A stretch of 64,000 nucleotides of DNA from Trichomonas vaginalis G3 (GCF_026262505.1 NC_067203.1:11904001-11968000), one strand, 5' to 3'. Positions 30,244 to 42,236 are shown, counted from the first letter of the stretch. Numbers and translations: made by a program. The notes: generated by a model from the sequence alone, not told the origin.

Positions 30244-33200
30244 TTAATTCAATACAGAAGAACCAAAGACTGATGAAATTGATTTGGAATTAGACTTTGG
30301 AGATTTCATTTTGGGACTTTTTGGCTGTTGTTCGTCAACTTCTTCGTTTACAGGAACTTTTACATCATCAGGTTTTGTAGTGAATGAAATCTGACTTGGC
30401 AAAACTTTTGCAATTTTCATCAATCTACGAGTAAACATCAACAAACAAATAACTGGAACTAAACTAGGAGAAGATGAACTCTTTTGTTGTTTCAAAGCTT
30501 CTCCGTCAACAGCTTTAAGTAATCTCTTTTGGGACCTCAACAAATCCATCTTGTTCATCAAAGTTTTATCAGATGTCATAGCGAACAAAGCTGTTTCAAG
30601 TTCAGTTCTAAGTTTGTTAGAATCACTTGGAAGAGCTACTGAAGAAGCGCAAACCTTGTGCATTCTCTTACCCCATTCCTCCCAATCATTGAGTTGTTTC
30701 TCAACTAAATGTGGGTTCTGTTCTTTATTGTTTTGAGAGATTTGCTCTTTCAATTCTTTGTTGTTTTGTAACAAATCAGAAACAGCAGCTGTTGTTCTCA
30801 TTCCTTTAGAACAATTTGTAATTGTCCTGATTTCTTTGATCTGGCGTTCGTAATCGTTTGCTTTCTCTGCATCTCTTGTCAACAACTTCATCTTGTCAAT
30901 GACATCGGAAAGCAAATGCAAAACAGAAGAATTATTGAGTGGTTTTGTGAAATCAGCCAAATCAATGAAAATTGACTGGATTTGTCTCAAAAATTCTTTG
31001 TTCTTTTGGTTGTTTTCGTCATTTACTTCGTCTATTCTCTTTTGGATCTCACTTTCTTGCTTGAACTGTTTGAGTTTCGATTCACTTTCTTGTGATTTCT
31101 TTTCTCTCTTCATTTTTTCTTCATTTGTCTTCAATGTTGTGTTCAAAAGTTTGTTTTGGACTTCCAATGACTTGTTTTGTTCAGAGAGTTCTCTAATCTT
31201 GTTGTTTAAGTCGTTGATTGTGTTCTCAGACTCTGTTTTACTCTGTTTGAGGTCTTCTTCAATCTGTGTGCAGTTTTGAGACAATTTTTCATTTGATTCA
31301 TTTTGTTCAAGAATTATTTGATCCTTTTGTTGTATTTCTTCATCTCTTAGACGTAATTCATGTTGTATATTCTTAATTCTGTTAGAAAGTTTGTCGATTC
31401 TTGCTTTCTGTTCTTGAGCAAGTATCTTCATTACTTTGCCAACTTTTGATGAAGCTTTTTCTTTAATTCTGTTTATTTCTTCTTGTTTTGTCTTCTCTGC
31501 GTCATCAGCTCTCTTCTTTTCATTTGTGAGTTTGTTCTTTAAGTCATCATTTGTCTGTTTGATCTCTGCAAACTCTTGTTTCATCTTTTCGAACTGTTCT
31601 TTTGCGTTCTTCAAATCATCCTTTAATTTCAACAATTCATCGCCTTGGTTGTGAATTATTGTTTGTGCATCATCTTGTAATTGTCCAGATGCTTGTTGGA
31701 TCTCTTCGATTTCTCTTGTCGTTGTAGTTCTGAGTTCTTCTAATTCTGTCTTCGTTTCTTCTAATTGTTGAGCGGTTTCTCTCAATTTTCGGCGGTTTTC
31801 GATCAATTCTGCTTCAACTGATTTCTGAAGTTCTTCTTCATTGAGGTTGAAATCAGCTCCGTTGTTTAGTTCCTTCAAACAATCATCAATTGCATTCAAA
31901 GCATCAGGATTTGTCAAATTTGCTCTCAAAATATTTTGAATTCCTGTGAGTTTTCTTTCGACATCTTCCTTCTCTTTAGCGACTTCTTCACCTCTTATCT
32001 CTGCTTCCCTCATCTTGTTGTTTGCCCTGCGTTCGCATTCATTTCTGAAATTGTCCATGTCACTTTTTAGTAATTTGAGTTCATTTGCAGATTTCTGGCA
32101 TTGTTTCATTGCTTCTGATGCGTATCTCTTGAGTATCATAGCAGCAGTGATTGCCTGTCTTAAAAGTATTAGTAGTTGTGCACCTTCATCTGTATCAATT
32201 GTTTCGAACTGGTCGAAAAGATCTTCTAAACCTTTCTTCATTTGAAGGGGATCAGCTCTTATGTTTAATGTGTCGAAGAGGGATGATTCCTCAGTGAAAG
32301 CCTGTGCTTCCTGCTCGAGGTAATCATGGATCCTTGCGACATTCTCTGTGAGAGATTTCTTGATGTCATCACTGACGTCTTTGTCATTTCCTGACAAAAT
32401 TTTTTCAATGAAAGAAAGTTGTTGATTCAACATTTGTTTGAGTTTGTTGATGATTTCTTTCTTGTCATTGTATTCTTCCTTCTCCTTCAACAAGTCTTGG
32501 TTCTGCTTGTTTGTTTCATTCAGCTTTGTTAACAACAAAATCAAAGCTCGAAGTGATTTTTCACGATCATTTTCTTCTGAATTTTGAATTTGTTTCAAAT
32601 CATTCAAATCATCATCTCTGTTTTGAAGAGGAACTTCACTTAGTGCTTCAGCTATTAAATCATCTTGTTCGAGATCCCTCTTGACAACAACAATATCATC
32701 ATCTGATTCTTGTTTTTGTGTAGTTTGTAAATTGTCAATTTTTTCTTCTCTTCTTTGAACGGTTTCTTCCAAACTGACAATTACTTGTTGTTGCTTGTTT
32801 ATCAATGTCAACAAGTCGTTTCTCTGTGATATTGTGTCCGAGAGTTCTTCATTAGCTGTCTGGTTATTCATTGTGAGATCACTGATGATCTGCTGGAGTT
32901 TCTCGAGTTCTTCGGATTTTTCTGAAGATTTTTGAAGAAGTTTTTGAGAACTTCCCAAATCTTGATGAATTTGGTCGTTCTCTTTCTCGAGATCTTGAAC
33001 GTGTTGTTGGATACTGTTCAGCTGTGATTGAAGAGCTTCTTTCTCTGCATTAGAATCTTCTACAGCTTTCTCGTATTCAACAACTCTGTTCGCTAATTCT
33101 TTGTTTGTTTGGCTGACGGTTTTCAGTTTCCTCTTTAATTGGTCGATGATTTGTTCGTTCGGAGTGAGGGCTTGGACGATTCCTTCGAGCTTTTCGAGCT

Positions 33201-34629
33201 TGAATTTGTAAGTATTCCTGATTTCTCTCTTCGCGGCTTGGATCTGTTCGTCTCTGGACTTTGTAAGTTCGTCAAGTTTCCTTTGGTTGTCTTTGAGGAT
33301 CTCCTGGTACTGCTCGAGGGTCTTCTGGGCTTCGTCAAGGTCAGATGCGATGTTCTGGATATGAGTTATGTTCTCGTTTTCGAGATCGTTCTCGATATCA
33401 AGATCACGAGTTTGGATTTCGGATGTTTCTTCACCGTAGCGCTCGAAAACAACTGGAGGAGTACTGATGATGCCGAGAAGCATCTCTTGGAGACGTTGTT
33501 TCTGCTTTAATTGGTCGTTTTCTTCTTTGAGAGCAATTGCCGCTGGAGAAACTGATTCTTCTTCTTGGAATGAACCGGCAAACTTGGATTTGATGGCATC
33601 TACAAGCTCGTCTTGCTTCGTTTCTTCTGGAAGATCGAAGGATTTGATCATATCTTCTAAGATTGTTGTTGGATTGGCGGAAATGTCATGGACTGCGTCA
33701 ATAATATCTGTAGTTGATGGATCGATCTCGTATTCTGATCTAAGTTGAGCTAAAACGCTGCGGGAATAACTTTTCTCAACATTTTCTGTAATTTCGGCTT
33801 GTGGGTTCTCAGAATTGGCGCCAACATTGAATTTTCCAAGAAGTTGGTTGTATTTCTTAGAAACAGTGCGAATTTGTGTCAAAATACTTTGAACCATGTT
33901 TGTATCGTTTGGATCGAGTAAGAAGCGCTGTTTAATTGCGGCAATCATTGCGTTGCCATCTTGTGTAGTCGGGACATCGAAAGCGTCTGCAATAATTTGA
34001 TAATTTTTGGCAACTTCGCGTTTGTACTTAATATCCTCGGATTGCATCTGGGAAACTTGAGATTCTGATTCCTCATGCATATTCTTTGCTTCTTGAAGCT
34101 TTTGCTTTAACTGCTCAATTTCATTTTGATATTTCTGTTGTTGCATCTTTATAGCCGAATTTGCATCTTGTAAGTCTTGCTTTAAGTCGCTGATTTGTCT
34201 ATTCATTGAAGGCGTACCCTTAAAGTTATTTAACTGCTGTAATATTTCATCATTATTTGCTTGTAAATCCTTTACGCGTTCATTTAGAGCGTTATTCTCT
34301 TGCTTGAGAGATTCAAGTTCTTCATTTGCATTAGTTAACTTGCTTGTTTGTGTATTTAACAAGGCATTTAATGCGACGCAAAGAACTAATGAATCTGTAA
34401 ATGAACTTGGACTAGAAGCATAAGCACACATTGTTGTACGTGAGTTTTCAAGTGCATTCTGGACTTGCTCATTGATGGTTGAGTAGATTTCGTTTTTAAG
34501 TGGTTGATTATTAGAAATTTGATTGGAATTCTGCTGAAGAAGAAGCCCAACCGTGTGCACAAGTGGATGAACTCGTGAAAGCGGATCTTGGGCTCCCCGG
34601 GAATCAAAAGAGCCGGAGTTATTCTCCAT
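30244..34629 (-). CDS. Long coiled-coil protein with hydrophobic C-terminal segment (golgin-like)
   Basis: The 1461-residue protein is open throughout. Residues 1-75 are a short non-coiled head; about 80-1330 are heptad coiled coil rich in Q, E, K, N and L (IKMQQQKYQNEIEQLKQKLQ, KQTNDDLKNKLTNEKKRADD). Near residue 1390-1415 a hydrophobic segment appears (LVPVICLLMFTRRLMKIAKV), then a Pro/Ser/Lys-rich end. This resembles tail-anchored tethers such as golgins, but the segment is short for a membrane span and trichomonads have many unrelated coiled-coil proteins. No motor, GRIP or FHA motif seen. No clear initiator precedes the ATG. Confidence 0.7.
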   Translation of the reverse strand: MENNSGSFDSRGAQDPLSRVHPLVHTVGLLLQQNSNQISNNQPLKNEIYSTINEQVQNALENSRTTMCAYASSPSSFTDSLVLCVALNALLNTQTSKLTNANEELESLKQENNALNERVKDLQANNDEILQQLNNFKGTPSMNRQISDLKQDLQDANSAIKMQQQKYQNEIEQLKQKLQEAKNMHEESESQVSQMQSEDIKYKREVAKNYQIIADAFDVPTTQDGNAMIAAIKQRFLLDPNDTNMVQSILTQIRTVSKKYNQLLGKFNVGANSENPQAEITENVEKSYSRSVLAQLRSEYEIDPSTTDIIDAVHDISANPTTILEDMIKSFDLPEETKQDELVDAIKSKFAGSFQEEESVSPAAIALKEENDQLKQKQRLQEMLLGIISTPPVVFERYGEETSEIQTRDLDIENDLENENITHIQNIASDLDEAQKTLEQYQEILKDNQRKLDELTKSRDEQIQAAKREIRNTYKFKLEKLEGIVQALTPNEQIIDQLKRKLKTVSQTNKELANRVVEYEKAVEDSNAEKEALQSQLNSIQQHVQDLEKENDQIHQDLGSSQKLLQKSSEKSEELEKLQQIISDLTMNNQTANEELSDTISQRNDLLTLINKQQQVIVSLEETVQRREEKIDNLQTTQKQESDDDIVVVKRDLEQDDLIAEALSEVPLQNRDDDLNDLKQIQNSEENDREKSLRALILLLTKLNETNKQNQDLLKEKEEYNDKKEIINKLKQMLNQQLSFIEKILSGNDKDVSDDIKKSLTENVARIHDYLEQEAQAFTEESSLFDTLNIRADPLQMKKGLEDLFDQFETIDTDEGAQLLILLRQAITAAMILKRYASEAMKQCQKSANELKLLKSDMDNFRNECERRANNKMREAEIRGEEVAKEKEDVERKLTGIQNILRANLTNPDALNAIDDCLKELNNGADFNLNEEELQKSVEAELIENRRKLRETAQQLEETKTELEELRTTTTREIEEIQQASGQLQDDAQTIIHNQGDELLKLKDDLKNAKEQFEKMKQEFAEIKQTNDDLKNKLTNEKKRADDAEKTKQEEINRIKEKASSKVGKVMKILAQEQKARIDKLSNRIKNIQHELRLRDEEIQQKDQIILEQNESNEKLSQNCTQIEEDLKQSKTESENTINDLNNKIRELSEQNKSLEVQNKLLNTTLKTNEEKMKREKKSQESESKLKQFKQESEIQKRIDEVNDENNQKNKEFLRQIQSIFIDLADFTKPLNNSSVLHLLSDVIDKMKLLTRDAEKANDYERQIKEIRTITNCSKGMRTTAAVSDLLQNNKELKEQISQNNKEQNPHLVEKQLNDWEEWGKRMHKVCASSVALPSDSNKLRTELETALFAMTSDKTLMNKMDLLRSQKRLLKAVDGEALKQQKSSSSPSLVPVICLLMFTRRLMKIAKVLPSQISFTTKPDDVKVPVNEEVDEQQPKSPKMKSPKSNSKSISSVFGSSVLN

Positions 34630-35352
34630 TTTAAATTTATTGTGTTTACATCGAAATGTAAATTTTTTTTACTGAATTCAAAAAAATGAAATTGACTGAC
34701 CATTTCATTAGGAAATGAATTGGCCTTCAATAAAATAGTTATTCCAACAAGAATTTTCCTGGTAACGGAAAATAATTTGCCGCCAAAATTTTTATCTCTA
34801 TTTTCTAATAGCCTTCTAATAAAACGAATACAGTTGTGCTTTTTCATGGAATGATAAGTTATTTTTGGTTAGACATATCAGATTCTAATATTTTAAAAAT
34901 TTCGAAAGTCTAATGGATTTTTATTTCATCTCCAAACTTACCCACAAAAATAATATTGATTACAAACAGATTTTTGCATGTGTATTTGCTAAATGCTTTT
35001 TTATTTTCAAATCCGGTCATGCATCAGCCAATAGACATAAATTGATGTCAGTAAACAATAATACTAACATTATTGAGTAATTAATTTTAATTGGGAATAG
35101 CTTTTGTTGATTGCACATTACAATCCTTAAAGATACTTGAATTAGGAACCATTAAAGAAAGCTGTTGGAAAGGTTAAATAACGAAATGGCAGAGAAGTAA
35201 TATATACTTAAATATTCGGGGAGTGACAGTTGAAAAAGTCGGAATTCAACCTTAAAAAATCACTCTTAAATCTCATAAATAATTGCTTTATTCCTAGCTG
35301 AATGACAACTAAATAGCATCTTCATATAATAATAGCCAGTACTCAAATAACT
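34630..35352. other. Intergenic spacer
   Basis: About 0.7 kb without a supported gene; the ORF overlapping its left edge is a shadow of the coiled-coil gene. Confidence 0.45.
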
Positions 35353-37666
35353 ATGAATCATTGGACTCAACAGAATCAAATATTGACTCAATTACTATAC
35401 ATTCTCGAACAAAATACATTTTTGGGAGCTCGAAAAGTAATTATGCTTTCAAAAACTGTAAGTCTACAATTAGGACTGTTGAATTTGTATCTGGATCGCA
35501 ATTATTTGAAATCCAAGATTATTCATTTTATTATTGTTCTGCTCTTCAATCCATTGATCTTCATTTATGCGCACAATTATCGAACATAGGTAGTCATGCT
35601 TTTGAAAATTGTCAATCGCTCTCTTCTATTTTACTTCTAAGCTCAATCAAAACTCTAGGTGATTATTGTTTTTCCAATACAAATATTTCCTCCTTTACTT
35701 TTCCTTCTTCAGTTACAGCAATCCCTCAATATTGTTTTTATATTTGTTCAAGTCTAACAAATATTGAAATCCCAATTGACAGTAATATGGTATCCATTTT
35801 AAGATGGTTCATTGCTAAAACTCCATTATCGAATTTTAAAATTCCATCTAAAGTGAGTTTTATCGAAGGAGCAGCATTTGAATACACAAGTCTAAAATCA
35901 ATTTCTGTTGACATACAAAATCCGAATTTTTATGAAGAATATTCACTATTGATTGATAGTAAATTAAAAGGGTTATTTTTTACCCCTCAATGAAATCTGG
36001 TCCTGTAATTATTCCAGAAGGAATTGTTGAAATAGGATATGCTTCCCTATCCGCGTGCTTAATAACGAGCATAACACTACCAACAACTCTGAAAACAATA
36101 TATGAATTTGGATTGCAAGCAATATTAATTACAGAAATAGATATTCCAGACTCAGTAACTTCAATTAAATATTCTGCAATGCAAGGCTGTACTCAGTTAA
36201 AAAGAGTTAAATTACCATCATCAATTGTTGAACTCGGTGGAGGAGCGTTTAAAAATACAGGATTAGCTTCAATTGAATTGCCAGATTCATTAAAAATAAT
36301 AAATAGTGAGTGTTTCGTTAATTGCCCAAATTTGAAAGTAGTTGTTTTGCCAGAGAATTTAAAAGAATTGAATGGTAAAGTATTCGATACAACAACTAGA
36401 TTAGAATTCAAACAAAATTCCAACTTTTATGTGAATGAGTACTATATTATAATGACAAAAGATAACCAAACTCTTATACAGTACATTGGAGGTAATGAAG
36501 CTAAAGAAATTCCAATTTCATCCGAAGTAATAGAAATTAAATCATTTGCATTTCAAAACAAAAATTTACTCACTAAAATCATCTTCGAAACAAATTCTAG
36601 ATTGCAAACAATCCAAGGCAATGCATTTTCTGGTTGTGAGAATGCACAATTTATAGAATTACCAACAAAATTAACAACAATAAGTGATAATGCATTTTTA
36701 AACTGTAAGAATTTAGAAAGTATTACACTCAGTTCATGCACAAGTCTTGGAACTCATGCCTTTGAGAACTGTATAAAACTCAAATCTATTTCTATGGAAG
36801 ACAGTTCTTTGACAAGTTTTGGAGAAAGCGCTTTTGCAGGGTGTACATTACTAACCAATATTAAATTGCCTCGTTCATTGACTTCTATTGGCAATAGTGC
36901 CTTTGCAGGATGCACATCTCTCACAAAAGTTTTGTATCACAACATGATTGCATCACTAGGAAATAATTGTTTCAATCGTTGCAATCAAGAAATTGTGGAT
37001 CTTAGCAGCTGCACAAATCTCACATCAATCAGCGAATTTTGTTTCATTGATAACCCTAACTTAGTTGAAATCAAACTACCAAGTAGCATTAAAATCATTA
37101 ACTCATACAGTTTTAGCAATACAGGTATTACAACATTCACATGTCCATTATCTCTCGAAACTATATATTCAGACTCGTTTCTTTCATGTGCTTTTCTTTC
37201 ATCCATAATCATTCCAACAGGTTGCAAACTTTCATCAATTGGTGTTGGTTCATTCAGAAATTGTTTCAATATTCGAAATATAACATGCAGTAACAGTAAC
37301 TACAAAGTAGTTACAGGTGCCCTCTTCGACATATCGATGACCACTCTTATTTTGTTCCCTCCTGCATCTCCTGTCAAGTATTTTGCTCTTCCAGGTAGTA
37401 CAATGAATATCGGTAAAGGTGCATTTATGAGTTGCATCAACCTTATCACTATTACTATTCCAAGTGATAGTGTCCAACGGATCTCACAGAACGCATTTGA
37501 GGGATGTCGCAATCTCAAACTTATCAATATTCCTAAATGTGTTCTTTCAGTTGGTAGAGATGCTTTCAAGGATTGTGACCAACTTTCATGTGGTTGTGAG
37601 ATAGAGAATCGAAGTAAGCTTTTCATCTCTGAATTAATCAAACGATTTATTAGAATTGATAAATAA
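35353..37666 (+). pseudogene. BspA-like leucine-rich repeat (LRR_5) gene, frameshifted
   Basis: The segment encodes tandem LRR_5 repeats of the BspA/TpLRR type (IGSHAFENCQSLSSILLLSS, IGNSAFAGCTSLTKVLYHNM, ISDNAFLNCKNLESITLSSC). Two pieces are in different frames: one from about 35361 to a stop at 35991-35993, and one of 558 codons from 35990 to 37666. The protein sense runs on across the break (GLFFTP then SGPVIIPEG), so a single indel split one ~760-residue gene. The first frame has no ATG; the ATG at 35353 is in a third frame, so the 5' end is also damaged. The family forms large surface protein sets in trichomonads. No C-terminal membrane span is present. Confidence 0.8.
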
Positions 37667-38254
37667 TATTTTTTTCCTAAATTGCTGCTTTCTTCTTTGT
37701 TTCATTGTTGCAAAAAAAATGAATGTACTTCATACCCAATGAAGCTGGAAAACTCAATCCTTTTTTAAGCATGTACATCGTCATTTTTTTAACAATTATT
37801 TCGAGCAGAATTTCAATTAATTGCATCTACATGATTATGTTGCTTTTGATTGCTTTCTCAATAATAATAATATCGCATCAAACTTATTTTTTGCAAATAT
37901 ATGATTATGATCATGCTCTCTATCCATGTTTCATAAAATGCTTTATTTATTTTCACATTCCAGAATGTTAATAACGGCTTGAAAGCACTCTGAATCATGA
38001 ATATAGCTTAATCAATAACATAATCATTGAAATCAATTGATGTATAACTAAAATTATATACAAATTATGACCTCATGAAAGAAATCTATTACTCAAAATA
38101 AAAATATGACGTTTCCTAATTGAGAGAATTCAAATTAAAAAATAATAATATCCTAAATCTATTAATATTTCCATATTGAAAGTGAAAAAATGAAATATGA
38201 AAATAAATAAAACATTTTATGAAACAATATATGAATAAAAATAGATGTAATTAA
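37667..38254. other. Spacer between convergent genes
   Basis: No supported gene; AT-rich and low complexity. Confidence 0.45.
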
Positions 38255-40162
38255 CTAGTTATCGTCATTCTTCTTCTTTTTCTTCTTTTTCTTTTCTTGG
38301 TCACCGTTGTCATTTGATTTTTTAGAATTCTTCTCTTTCTTTGAATGTGATTTCTTCTTTTTCTTCTTTGGAAGGTCGTCAGATTCAGATTCTTCCATTG
38401 CGTAGACTCTGGACTTCCTCTTCGATCTCTTGCATACGCAGACAACAACAACAATGACAATGATGATGACAATGCCAATAGCAATAAGAATAACAAACAA
38501 AGTATCACTAATTGGGAATTTCTTGCCAAGTTTTTCAGTCTGGTGTACTAAAGCAGGTTGGTAATCATCTGCAAATGGGTTTTCCGGTAACGATTGTGCA
38601 ACAGCCATGCCGCGACAGATGAATTCTGGATTTGGACAAAGAATCTTTTGCCAAATCGGGCCAACCTTCTCACCACCCTTCTTGCATTGGAATTCGTAGC
38701 TTCCGAACTTGACGTAGAGGTCCAATCCGTCGCATCTCGTAAGGAAACAACCGAATTTTCCGTTTGGATATTCGAAACAACGGGAATTTGGACCGGCTTC
38801 TTCCTTGGAATCGCTCGGCTTCTCGAAATTGCTTGGATCAAGACAATTTCTGTTGTTATAAGGAATAATATATTTAATCCAATCGTGAACTGAGGAATGT
38901 CCACGCGTAGTTTCACGGTTGGCGTTGTAGAAATCTTGGGATTGGCAGAATGGATCATCAGGATACTTGTCACAGTCATAATTTTCGGTTTTACATTCTC
39001 CGATGGCCGTGTAATCGTATGTGCAGCCTTCTGTGCCATTTACCTTGCATAAGTAGTGGGTGGGGAAGCTCGTTTGAGGAGCTCCGACTGCAAATGAATT
39101 TAATGGAGATGTACTAATGGAATAACCATTTCCCCAGGAGTGGCCTTGGGCGTATGTGTAGTTAACCTCGTACCAGCCCGTATCTTTGAGCATGGCGAAG
39201 ATTAAATCTGAAATAACTGAATGAGCTGAAGAAACTCCGACCATTGACTCTCCATAATAAGTGCGGATCTCAGGATGTGATCCCATTGTACCTGAACCGC
39301 CGCCATCTTCGAGTTCTATGCCAGATGGAATTTCTCCATCGTCAAATGTAAAGGTTTCGACTCCAAAACGCTTTTTTGCGTATTTATGGATTTCGGGCGT
39401 GTAAACTATGGTAAAGTTCTTCTTCTCTTTATGCATTGTCTTCGCATTTTGATCAAAATAAGGTTGTCTTGTAGTTATATTAATCCAATTTTTGTAAGTG
39501 CTGTTGGAGATACCAAGTGCATGGCATAGTTCATGGAAACAAGTAATAAAGAACTCATTTGGATATTCATTTAAATTTTGGGCTTTGTCTGGAAGCTTAG
39601 CAACATTGATAAAGACTATTCCTTGTATTGGACGCTTTTCTATTGATTCATCTAGAATTGATGAAGCAGATGCAAGAACATTTAATTCTGAAGAGCTATA
39701 TGGACGAGGAATGATAGTATAGTACATATCGCAGTTTTTTGCTTCATCACCTTCGCGGGCGAGAGTATATTCAGCTCTATTTGGAACAAGTCGAATACTT
39801 GTAGTCATTGGTGTAACTTTCAAGCATCCTTCCATGTACGTTTGAAGATTTTTAAATGTTTCTATTATAACATTTCTTTTTTCTGCAGTTATTACGTCAT
39901 CTTTTGAGCATTTAACATCATTAACAACAATTCCTTCCTCCCAACAGATCTTACCTTGATTTAATGCTGTAGATTTGTCTAATTCCGAGAAGTTGAATAC
40001 TATTCGTGGTGTACTTCTATTAGGATATGGAAATGTTGTTGCGCCAGTGGATTCATGTATATCAGGTTGTTCAATAATTTGTACTTTCCGCTCTATGGGC
40101 GGAAGACTATCATGATTGCATACGTGGGATAAGGCTAAGGCATAGAAAGTAGATAACAACAT
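38255..40162 (-). CDS. GP63/leishmanolysin-like surface zinc metalloprotease (family M8)
   Basis: The 635-residue protein starts with a short signal peptide (MLLSTFYALALSHVCNH). The zinc site FHELCHALG (about residues 210-218) is the HExxH motif; the third ligand is probably His in GTMGSHPEIRTYYGESMVGV about 70 residues later, with a following methionine for the Met-turn. Cysteine-rich segments follow (CEFECK-type pattern SYEFQCKKGG, CPNPEFICRG). One membrane span lies at about 560-585 (LFVILIAIGIVIIIVIVVVV), then a ~50-residue lysine-rich tail. This is the usual trichomonad GP63-like layout: ectodomain protease, type I anchor. Activity is inferred from intact ligands. TCAAAA before the ATG is a weak initiator. 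Confidence 0.85.
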   Translation of the reverse strand: MLLSTFYALALSHVCNHDSLPPIERKVQIIEQPDIHESTGATTFPYPNRSTPRIVFNFSELDKSTALNQGKICWEEGIVVNDVKCSKDDVITAEKRNVIIETFKNLQTYMEGCLKVTPMTTSIRLVPNRAEYTLAREGDEAKNCDMYYTIIPRPYSSSELNVLASASSILDESIEKRPIQGIVFINVAKLPDKAQNLNEYPNEFFITCFHELCHALGISNSTYKNWINITTRQPYFDQNAKTMHKEKKNFTIVYTPEIHKYAKKRFGVETFTFDDGEIPSGIELEDGGGSGTMGSHPEIRTYYGESMVGVSSAHSVISDLIFAMLKDTGWYEVNYTYAQGHSWGNGYSISTSPLNSFAVGAPQTSFPTHYLCKVNGTEGCTYDYTAIGECKTENYDCDKYPDDPFCQSQDFYNANRETTRGHSSVHDWIKYIIPYNNRNCLDPSNFEKPSDSKEEAGPNSRCFEYPNGKFGCFLTRCDGLDLYVKFGSYEFQCKKGGEKVGPIWQKILCPNPEFICRGMAVAQSLPENPFADDYQPALVHQTEKLGKKFPISDTLFVILIAIGIVIIIVIVVVVCVCKRSKRKSRVYAMEESESDDLPKKKKKKSHSKKEKNSKKSNDNGDQEKKKKKKKKNDDN

Positions 40163-40817
40163 TTTTGAAATTTTTGATATTGCATTTTACAATCTTAAAA
40201 TTTCTTTATATCTTTGATCTACTGCTCGAATGTGATCTATCTTTTTTCTTCTATTGAAAAATTCCCATAATTTCATGAATAACGTGCTCAATCCAATTGA
40301 TCAAAAAATTAATTTTACATCAAGAGATAATAGAATGAATAAAAAATTCTATGTCGATAAAAAAAGAGCGCATGAATTCAATTAGATTCACAATTTTTGA
40401 ATGTAACGAAGCGGTTTTAATTTTCAATTTGAGAGAATGATTGGATGAAAACATATTTTATCTGTTTCCCGATAGTATGTTGAATATTTGATTTTTATCT
40501 ATGCGACTCAATCTTGTTACGTATCGTGGAACTTTAAGATCACCTTAATTTAGTAACATCATGATATATTGTTAATTATCTTGGATTTTGCCTACTGTAA
40601 TTTTCTATCTGACTCTATTTACCGAAATAAAAAGCATATTGATTTGAAATAATCAATAGAATTGTCAATTAATCGATATTTTTCTGATTGAATGGGTCAA
40701 ACTAATATATTAATATCATTAAAATGTATGATATCATAAGTCAAATCAGAAAAAAAACAGAAATCAAAAATAAAACATATCATAATAAAGTTTATACAAA
40801 CAAATGCTTAGTGAAAG
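40163..40817. other. Intergenic spacer
   Basis: About 0.65 kb, no gene or repeat recognised. Confidence 0.45.
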
Positions 40818-41726
40818 TCAGTTAGATGATTCCAAAAATTTGAAAGAGCATACCATTTCTTCATTGATGTACATGATCGCTGCTTGATTTGGTGGATTTT
40901 TAGAATATCCATCCGCAGAGAACAATGTAACGAGACATGTCGATGGAGAAAATGGAAATTCAAAACCTTTGTCAACTGACTGATGAGCGCGACAAATCAG
41001 ATCAAATCCGAAGTTATTCACGAAGCTTTCTGCAATGTCTACACCAAATTTGTATGAAGTGCCTCTTGACGACTTAACAAAGCCTGTAATATCAGGCGAA
41101 GGATCCGCCCAAAGTAAATTTTGAACTAATCCTCCGTCCGAAGGATCAAGTGGCCTTTCTATTTGTGTGATTTGCGAAAGACGCTGAAATTCAGAGGTTA
41201 TACCTCCATGAACGCAAAATATTGTGCCGCCAACAATTGCTGCGATCGGAATATAGCGGAATGATTCGCAGATAGCATCCCATACTTGTAACGAGTATCT
41301 TTCTTTGCATTCCTCTTGGAACCCGTATACAGCTGTCAATTCTCTAGTTTCATGATTTCCTCTAATGAGAAATACATTATGTGGATAACGACATTTAAGT
41401 GCTAAAAGTGTCACTATTGTATCTACGGAATTAGGTCCGCGGTCAACATAATCGCCAAGAAATAAAAGATTAGATTTTGGTGGGTAGCCGCAGTAATCTA
41501 AAAATGAAATCAAACCTCTATAGTATCCGTGAATGTCGCCAAATACGTATAGAGGTGATGAAAGATTGAGTAATATTGGATCGTTATTTAAAATGTTTAT
41601 TGATAAGTTTGCTAACCTCAATAGATCATCATGTTGAAAATGTATATACTCTCCTTCTTCAAAGTATTTCTCCTTGTGAATCTGAGCTAAAAGCCTGTCT
41701 AAGAAAGCCTCCTTAGTCTCAGACAT
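40818..41726 (-). CDS. PPP-family serine/threonine protein phosphatase
   Basis: Start taken at the ATG 41726 (MSETKEAFLDRLL), 302 residues. All PPP signature motifs are present in order: GDIHGYYRG, GDYVDRGPNS, LIRGNHETREL, and downstream FCVHGGI and the SRGTSYKFG segment, with the late CRAHQSVDKGFEF supplying the last metal-binding histidine. Length and motifs match a PP1/PP2A catalytic core; the loops look closer to PP1, but I would not assign the subtype. It removes phosphate from Ser/Thr using two metal ions. No N- or C-terminal extension and no CaaX end. Confidence 0.9.
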   Translation of the reverse strand: MSETKEAFLDRLLAQIHKEKYFEEGEYIHFQHDDLLRLANLSINILNNDPILLNLSSPLYVFGDIHGYYRGLISFLDYCGYPPKSNLLFLGDYVDRGPNSVDTIVTLLALKCRYPHNVFLIRGNHETRELTAVYGFQEECKERYSLQVWDAICESFRYIPIAAIVGGTIFCVHGGITSEFQRLSQITQIERPLDPSDGGLVQNLLWADPSPDITGFVKSSRGTSYKFGVDIAESFVNNFGFDLICRAHQSVDKGFEFPFSPSTCLVTLFSADGYSKNPPNQAAIMYINEEMVCSFKFLESSN

Positions 41727-42236
41727 TGTCACTTTTGAGAGTAAAATCTTACATTCATACAGTCAGATAATATGATTATTAATGAAAATTTATTCAAATT
41801 ATTGTTATCTCAATATGTTTCAAGATAAGGTTCCCATAAAAATTGAAATCATGAATTTCAATATCATTTCTTTTGCATGTATTAGTCTGGGATATTTTCA
41901 AACAAAGCTGGCTATTAATTTCAAGACTTCTCAAAATGTAATTCCACGATGGTAATACAAGAAGATTTTAGATTCTACAGTTGTATGCGCGTTGATAATA
42001 TAGTTCCTCATAAAACAGCTGGAATACCAGTTTGTTAGTTTCAAAAATGATAATTATTATATATTAAGAATATGAATTAAACAAAAATGAGCTCAATTTA
42101 GATATATTGTATAAATATCTATTTTATAGTTCATGTAGAGAAGAATGATTCAATGTGTGGTGGTATAAAATAGATAGATTCTATGATTATTAGATATGAT
42201 GAATTGTCACATTTTGATGTGACCGTTTAAAAAATA
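41727..42236. other. Spacer between divergent genes
   Basis: No gene seen. TCACATTT about 30 bases before the ATG at 42237 could be that gene's initiator. Confidence 0.45.

Noticed and set aside
30551..33748. Several plus-strand ORFs opposite the coiled-coil gene
   Set aside because: Serine/phenylalanine-rich shadows of Glu/Lys/Gln codons, typical antisense artefacts.
34386..34847. 153-codon ORF at the start of the coiled-coil gene
   Set aside because: Overlaps the real coding start in another frame and shows no domain.
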